Assembly: GCA_003427395.1 (NCBI GenBank)
Contig: BFEA01000142.1
Coordinates: 941,220 to 965,366, forward strand
Source: Chara braunii
Lineage: Eukaryota; Streptophyta; Charophyceae; Charales; Characeae
Length of the DNA stretch: 24,147 bases
Reading direction: 5' to 3'
Below are positions 20,911 through 24,147 of the stretch, in pieces; positions within the stretch are counted from its first letter, which is position 1, and every line of letters starts with the position of its first letter. The position numbers were made by a program, and so were the translations under genes. The notes beneath the pieces were generated by a model. It did not search any database and was not told the origin of the DNA. It was given only the letters and a program-made list of their open reading frames with translations.

Positions 20911-22005
20911 AAAAATTGTCTTGAACCCAACTTTTAGCTCCCATGCAGCCCCAGCGGAAAAAAAAAAAAAAAATCCGAAAAAGAATATTGTGTATAATTG
21001 CTATACAAACAACTTTTGACAGAGGTTCACATTAGAATTCCTCACAGAATCCGAGATAAAAAAAAAACGTCTGTGCCTGGAGGCGCCTTATTACCCGCAA
21101 AGGTTTTTTGAACCGCCAACGGTGCATTTTCTTTCTTTTTTGGCCGGCGCCGCTAGCCATTATGGCCCGCCGGCCAGGTAGGCCTAGCCTCTGAAAATTT
21201 TATAGGCTACAAGTTGCATTTTAAGCAAGGTTGGGGTTGTGTACTGGAGGTTCAAACCTTTTTAGCCCCTTTAACAAAAATTTATACCCCACTTTCCCCC
21301 CCCTTGACAACCATCTCTCAACAAAAGAAAAGAGTCTCGATTTTTGGTGCTCTGGGAGAGCGCAGAAACCCTTTTTTTTTTTTTTTGCATTCCCATGTTC
21401 CCCGCGCGTCAGACCCCCCCTAGGCGTCACACCTCGGCGCCCGGCCAAGTAGTTTCTTTTGGGCATGACAATTTTCCCCGTTTTAAATCAAGGAAAAATA
21501 ATACACAAAGCATAACCCTGGAGAGAAATAGTACATTGCTCATCGCTGTTTATTTTTCTTCACACATAGTACAATTTTTGGTTGGGCTCCACTCCTCTTA
21601 TAAAAAATGTTCGCCTTCCATTCGATGCCCTTCCTTGCACAACGCACAAATTTCCTGATGTATCTGCAACAACAAAACTACACCCACTTCCTTCCCAACC
21701 GTCATACCTTGACAGAAAGGTTCCTAAAAAAAATAAATTAAAGTATGTAGCCTAAAAAGCCTGGAAGCAAGGACAACTGTGGTAATAAAGCAATCGAAAA
21801 GAAATAAATCCAACAGCCTCTGAACCTTCCAAATCTGTCTGCTGATCTTGTAACACTGAAAAAACATACAAATTAACAAACAATAAGACATTATAATGCA
21901 AATTGAAAAAGTTGAACAAACAATATATCGGTCGAAATCATGCCATTCGCATAATAAGTATATCTTTAAAAATAATTAATTGATTTTTATAAAAAAAATA
22001 TATTT
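20911..22005. other. Non-coding A/T-rich stretch
   Basis: No gene is seen. It contains an A17 run near 20958, a strong GC hairpin at 21141-21176 in otherwise AT-rich DNA, a T-run near 21371-21386, and long AT-rich sequence from 21700 onward. The last part lies just downstream of the decayed minus-strand gene. Confidence 0.5.
21141..21176 (+). repeat. GC-rich hairpin
   Basis: TGGCCGGCG (21141-21149) pairs perfectly with CGCCGGCCA (21168-21176). Inside it, GCCAT and ATGGC (21156-21160/21162-21166) form a second stem. No U-run follows and no gene ends nearby, so a terminator role is not supported. Confidence 0.75.
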
Positions 22006-22011
22006 TTTATT
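22006..22011 (-). promoter_or_regulatory. Poly(A) signal AATAAA
   Basis: A canonical AATAAA on the minus strand lies about 35 bases past the stop codon of the last exon (22048-22046). That is a sensible position for 3' end formation of the decayed gene. AT-rich DNA makes chance occurrence possible. Confidence 0.5.
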
Positions 22012-22045
22012 ACACAAAATTTATATGCCCATAAATTATACAAAA

Positions 22046-22356
22046 CTATTTTTTTGTTGAAGGGGGGGGTGAAGGCAGTATTTCTTCATAATATGCTTCA
22101 TTGTCGACTTCCATTTCAAAATTCATATCCGGTGAAACGACTCTAGTTCTAAGCGAATTGCTTCCTCGTCTAACATTTCCCATCCTCTGCGCATACTTAG
22201 CAACAGAATCCTCTCCACCAGCTCATACTATTGATACACGAAAATGATTCTCTATCGGATCTTTCGCCAATTATATTGTTTTTTCTTGTATCTCTCCAAG
22301 GCGGACTCGATTTTTTTCAGCCTGGCGCTTAAAGCGCCCTTTGCCCTCAACCTCGC
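22046..22356 (-). pseudogene. Last exon of a decayed gene, unrecognised family
   Basis: The minus-strand exon probably starts at 22356 after an AG. The first frame gives 34 codons (to a TAG at 22254-22252) of strongly charged, helix-prone protein with KKIESALERYKKK, typical of a coiled coil. A shift of one frame near 22255 continues with a plausible protein. It then meets a TGA at 22225-22223 and runs for 58 codons in the same frame to TAG (22048-22046), ending in a proline run and two lysines. The TGA could derive from CGA by CpG decay. Composition on both sides of each break is protein-like, which argues for recent inactivation of one gene. It pairs with the exon at 22490-23277, separated by about 130 bases. 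The family is not recognised. Confidence 0.5.
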
Positions 22357-22489
22357 CTTTTAATATAAGATGGCAAAACGATAATTGTTGCAGGGTACAT
22401 TGGGGAGGAAGACTCGACTTCAAGTTAAATCCATCAATCAATATCATAAGAAAGACACTTGATCCATATTGATATTTTTCTTCTCTTCT

Positions 22490-23277
22490 TCAATCTTTAG
22501 ATTCAGTCAATTCGTGTTTCAAATTGTCTCGTTCCACTTTCAATGGATCGACAACAACACTTGTTGAGAAAGACAACTTATGCTGCTCCCAAAATTTCTT
22601 CTTTACACATGTCACAAGATCTCCTCGGACTCCTTGGAAAGCTTTCATGTAAGTATTCATCAAAGACCCGTTCTCTTTTTCACAACGCAATTTTAGAAGC
22701 ATCATTTTGTTTGCACTCCCGCCTTCAATTATTAAAGTTACTCTCAAATACTTTTGTAGATCCTCATTAGTTGGAAACACTCTTGCATTATACGCACGAG
22801 AATACATATATGCGTGTGCAATTGGTCGAAAATACGCTGCAACTTTTTCAAAGAGTATGTGACTTTTTTTTTTTTTTGAAATGGAAATTTGAAGAGCAAG
22901 TTCCATTGATTCGCTTTGACCAGTAATTTCAACACCTTTGGCTGCATTAACAGTCTTTTTCATTTGTTCCTTTCCTCTTAAATCCCTTCGGATATTTGTG
23001 CTTGGAGGATCCACACTAATCGGACCTTTCAAGCAAAGGTTTGGTATTCTAGATCTTTCTTCCCCCAAACCTATTACTCCCTTTTCGCCGCGAACATTGT
23101 ATTTCTCGGATGTCAAGAGACAACGTGTATTATCTTCTCCTTGTTAAGAATCTCCTCCAACGTGTGTGCCATGTGGTTGTTTGGGGTCCGCACTCTCCGC
23201 CAAGCTGATCTCATCATTGCTTTGCATTCCTAACGACAATCCTTCTCTTGTTTTTTTTCTGCCCACTCGTACTTTCT
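22490..23277 (-). pseudogene. Upstream exon of the same decayed gene
   Basis: A good 3' splice site (T-rich tract, then TTTGCAG) ends at 23278 on the minus strand. From it one frame is open for 43 codons, including an ATG at 23227, is stopped by a single TAA (23146-23144), then is open for 217 codons to TGA at 22492-22490. The protein is basic at the start (GRKKTREG), has a KKKK run encoded by an A-rich tract near 22865, a compact mixed segment (FPTNEDLQKYLRV region and onward) and a short amphipathic end (VERDNLKHELTE). Just past the stop another frame continues a similar charged helix, so a frameshift may also be present. I recognise no domain. A transposon-derived or lineage-specific gene family is possible. 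Earlier exons, if any, lie beyond 23300 and were not identified. Confidence 0.55.
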
Positions 23278-23868
23278 CTGCAAACATTAAAAAAAATATT
23301 AGAGTAAAGAAAAACGAAGTCAGAGAACTATGAATGACCTCAAAACAAAATTAGATATGGAGAAGGAACAAAGAAAGTTTTGAAAAAATCCAATGTGAAC
23401 TGACATCACGTTAGGTTTAACCTCACAGGTAAATTGCGAACCACTACTTCGAACTAAGCAAAATATATTCATGCAACCTTAGAGGCAAAACAGCAACTTA
23501 CATATTAAGCAAATACCAACCTACTGATTCTGTTGAATGTTCATTTTTGCCTCCCACCCTCAAGCCCATTTGCTATCAGGTACTACCTGCCTCTACTGGT
23601 GCTCTAAGCTTTATAAAGTTTCAACCTTTTGTAAGGAACATCACTGTATTCTGCAAATCACCTACAGACCCTCAACATTACTTCCTCTTCAAATCCTACC
23701 CCACGACAAAAGTGCAAGTCAAACAGCAGTGTAGCATAATCGGGAAGAAAGTACCAAGAAAGTAACATAACTTTAAAACAACTCACCAGCCAGCACTTAA
23801 ATCGACCAGGCACTGGAAGAGGGGGAACGCAACAGGAGGCAAATTGAACTGTGCGTCCATGTGTGTTT

Positions 23869-23870
<2 letters not shown>
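23278..23870. other. Probable intron or upstream sequence of the decayed gene
   Basis: No exon could be identified. A branch-point-like CTAAT lies just upstream of the acceptor on the minus strand near 23296. The rest is unremarkable A/C/T-rich sequence. Confidence 0.4.
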
Positions 23871-23871
<1 letters not shown>

Positions 23872-23916
<45 letters not shown>

Positions 23917-23977
23917 AATAGAGAGCAAGATCGTGTTGTAGGGAGGAATTTTTTCATTGCACGTCTGCACGAGAGAG

Positions 23978-24016
<39 letters not shown>

Positions 24017-24147
24017 CAGAGAAAGAGAGAGAGAGAGAGAGAAGGAGACGGCAGGGTCGTGTTGGAGGGAGGAATCTATGCATCGCACGCCCGCAAATGA
24101 GCGAGAGAGTAAAAAAAAAAAAAAAAAAAAAATAGAGGGCGAGATCG
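23872..24147. repeat. (TG)n/(GA)n microsatellite and short minisatellite
   Basis: A TG run (about 23874-23904) passes into GA runs (23905-23917 and about 23982-24042). Around them a larger unit repeats. The block with GATCGTGTTGTAGGGAGGAA at 23929 is matched by GGTCGTGTTGGAGGGAGGAA at 24055, and a third copy begins at 24143 as the window ends. An A-run lies at 24111-24132. The minus-strand 141-codon frame here is simple sequence. Confidence 0.88.

Noticed and set aside
20661-20944. Overlapping minus-strand frames rich in Trp, Gly and Val
   Set aside because: They are translations of the C/A-rich degenerate repeat read backwards, with no gene-like features.
21225-21265. GGTTCAAACC followed by a T-run, resembling a pol III B box and terminator
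   Set aside because: There is no A box at the right distance, the T-arm stem is weak, and no SINE-like tail or target duplication was found.
21400-21450. Minus-strand GGCCGGGCGCCGAGG start resembling an Alu or 7SL head
   Set aside because: The likeness covers only ~15-25 bases and nothing downstream follows Alu or 7SL.
23658-24083. 141-codon minus-strand frame
   Set aside because: It is translated TG/GA simple sequence.

Overview
This window looks like eukaryotic nuclear repeat DNA. It has long dinucleotide microsatellites, homopolymer runs, consensus GT-AG splice signals, an AATAAA poly(A) signal, a fold-back MITE and two diverged copies of a multi-kilobase repeat. It has no bacterial-style gene layout, rRNA or convincing tRNA. 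A green plant or streptophyte alga is my best guess from its texture. That is inference, and no sequence here identifies the species.

Layout. Positions 1-1927 hold a (CA)28 tract, simple sequence and a weak, speculative minus-strand spliced reading frame. Positions 1928-4738 and 16103-19192 are two copies of one large repeat made of segments A and B. B is in the same orientation in both copies (3067-4738 and 17490-19192). A is inverted in the left copy (1928-3072, minus) relative to the right copy (16103-17116, plus). The left A copy was also hit by a 203-bp MITE with an 8-bp target duplication, and the right copy shows the empty site. The roughly 11.4 kb between the copies is almost entirely non-coding and its plus strand is rich in A and C over most of its length. 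It carries one broken, unrecognised minus-strand reading frame (7359-8069), three ~120-bp direct repeats (12000-12330), a cluster of small hairpins sharing the loop AACTTA (12586-13406), and a ~1.4 kb array of ~250-bp units that each contain long inverted arms (13880-15290). The arrangement resembles a large, non-autonomous LTR-like element, but I could not find LTR ends, a primer-binding site or a polypurine tract, so that label stays tentative.

Right of the second copy the DNA is mostly simple sequence until 22046-23277. There two exons of a decayed minus-strand gene can be read from a 3' splice site through to a poly(A) signal. One in-frame TAA, one frameshift and one TGA break it. Its family is not recognised. 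The last ~250 bases are a TG/GA microsatellite turning into a short minisatellite.

The most interesting items are the AACTTA-loop hairpin family, whose stems differ in sequence yet stay complementary, the array of units with built-in inverted arms, and the in-place inversion of segment A with GGTTGC/GCAACC at its junction. No intact protein-coding gene can be asserted.
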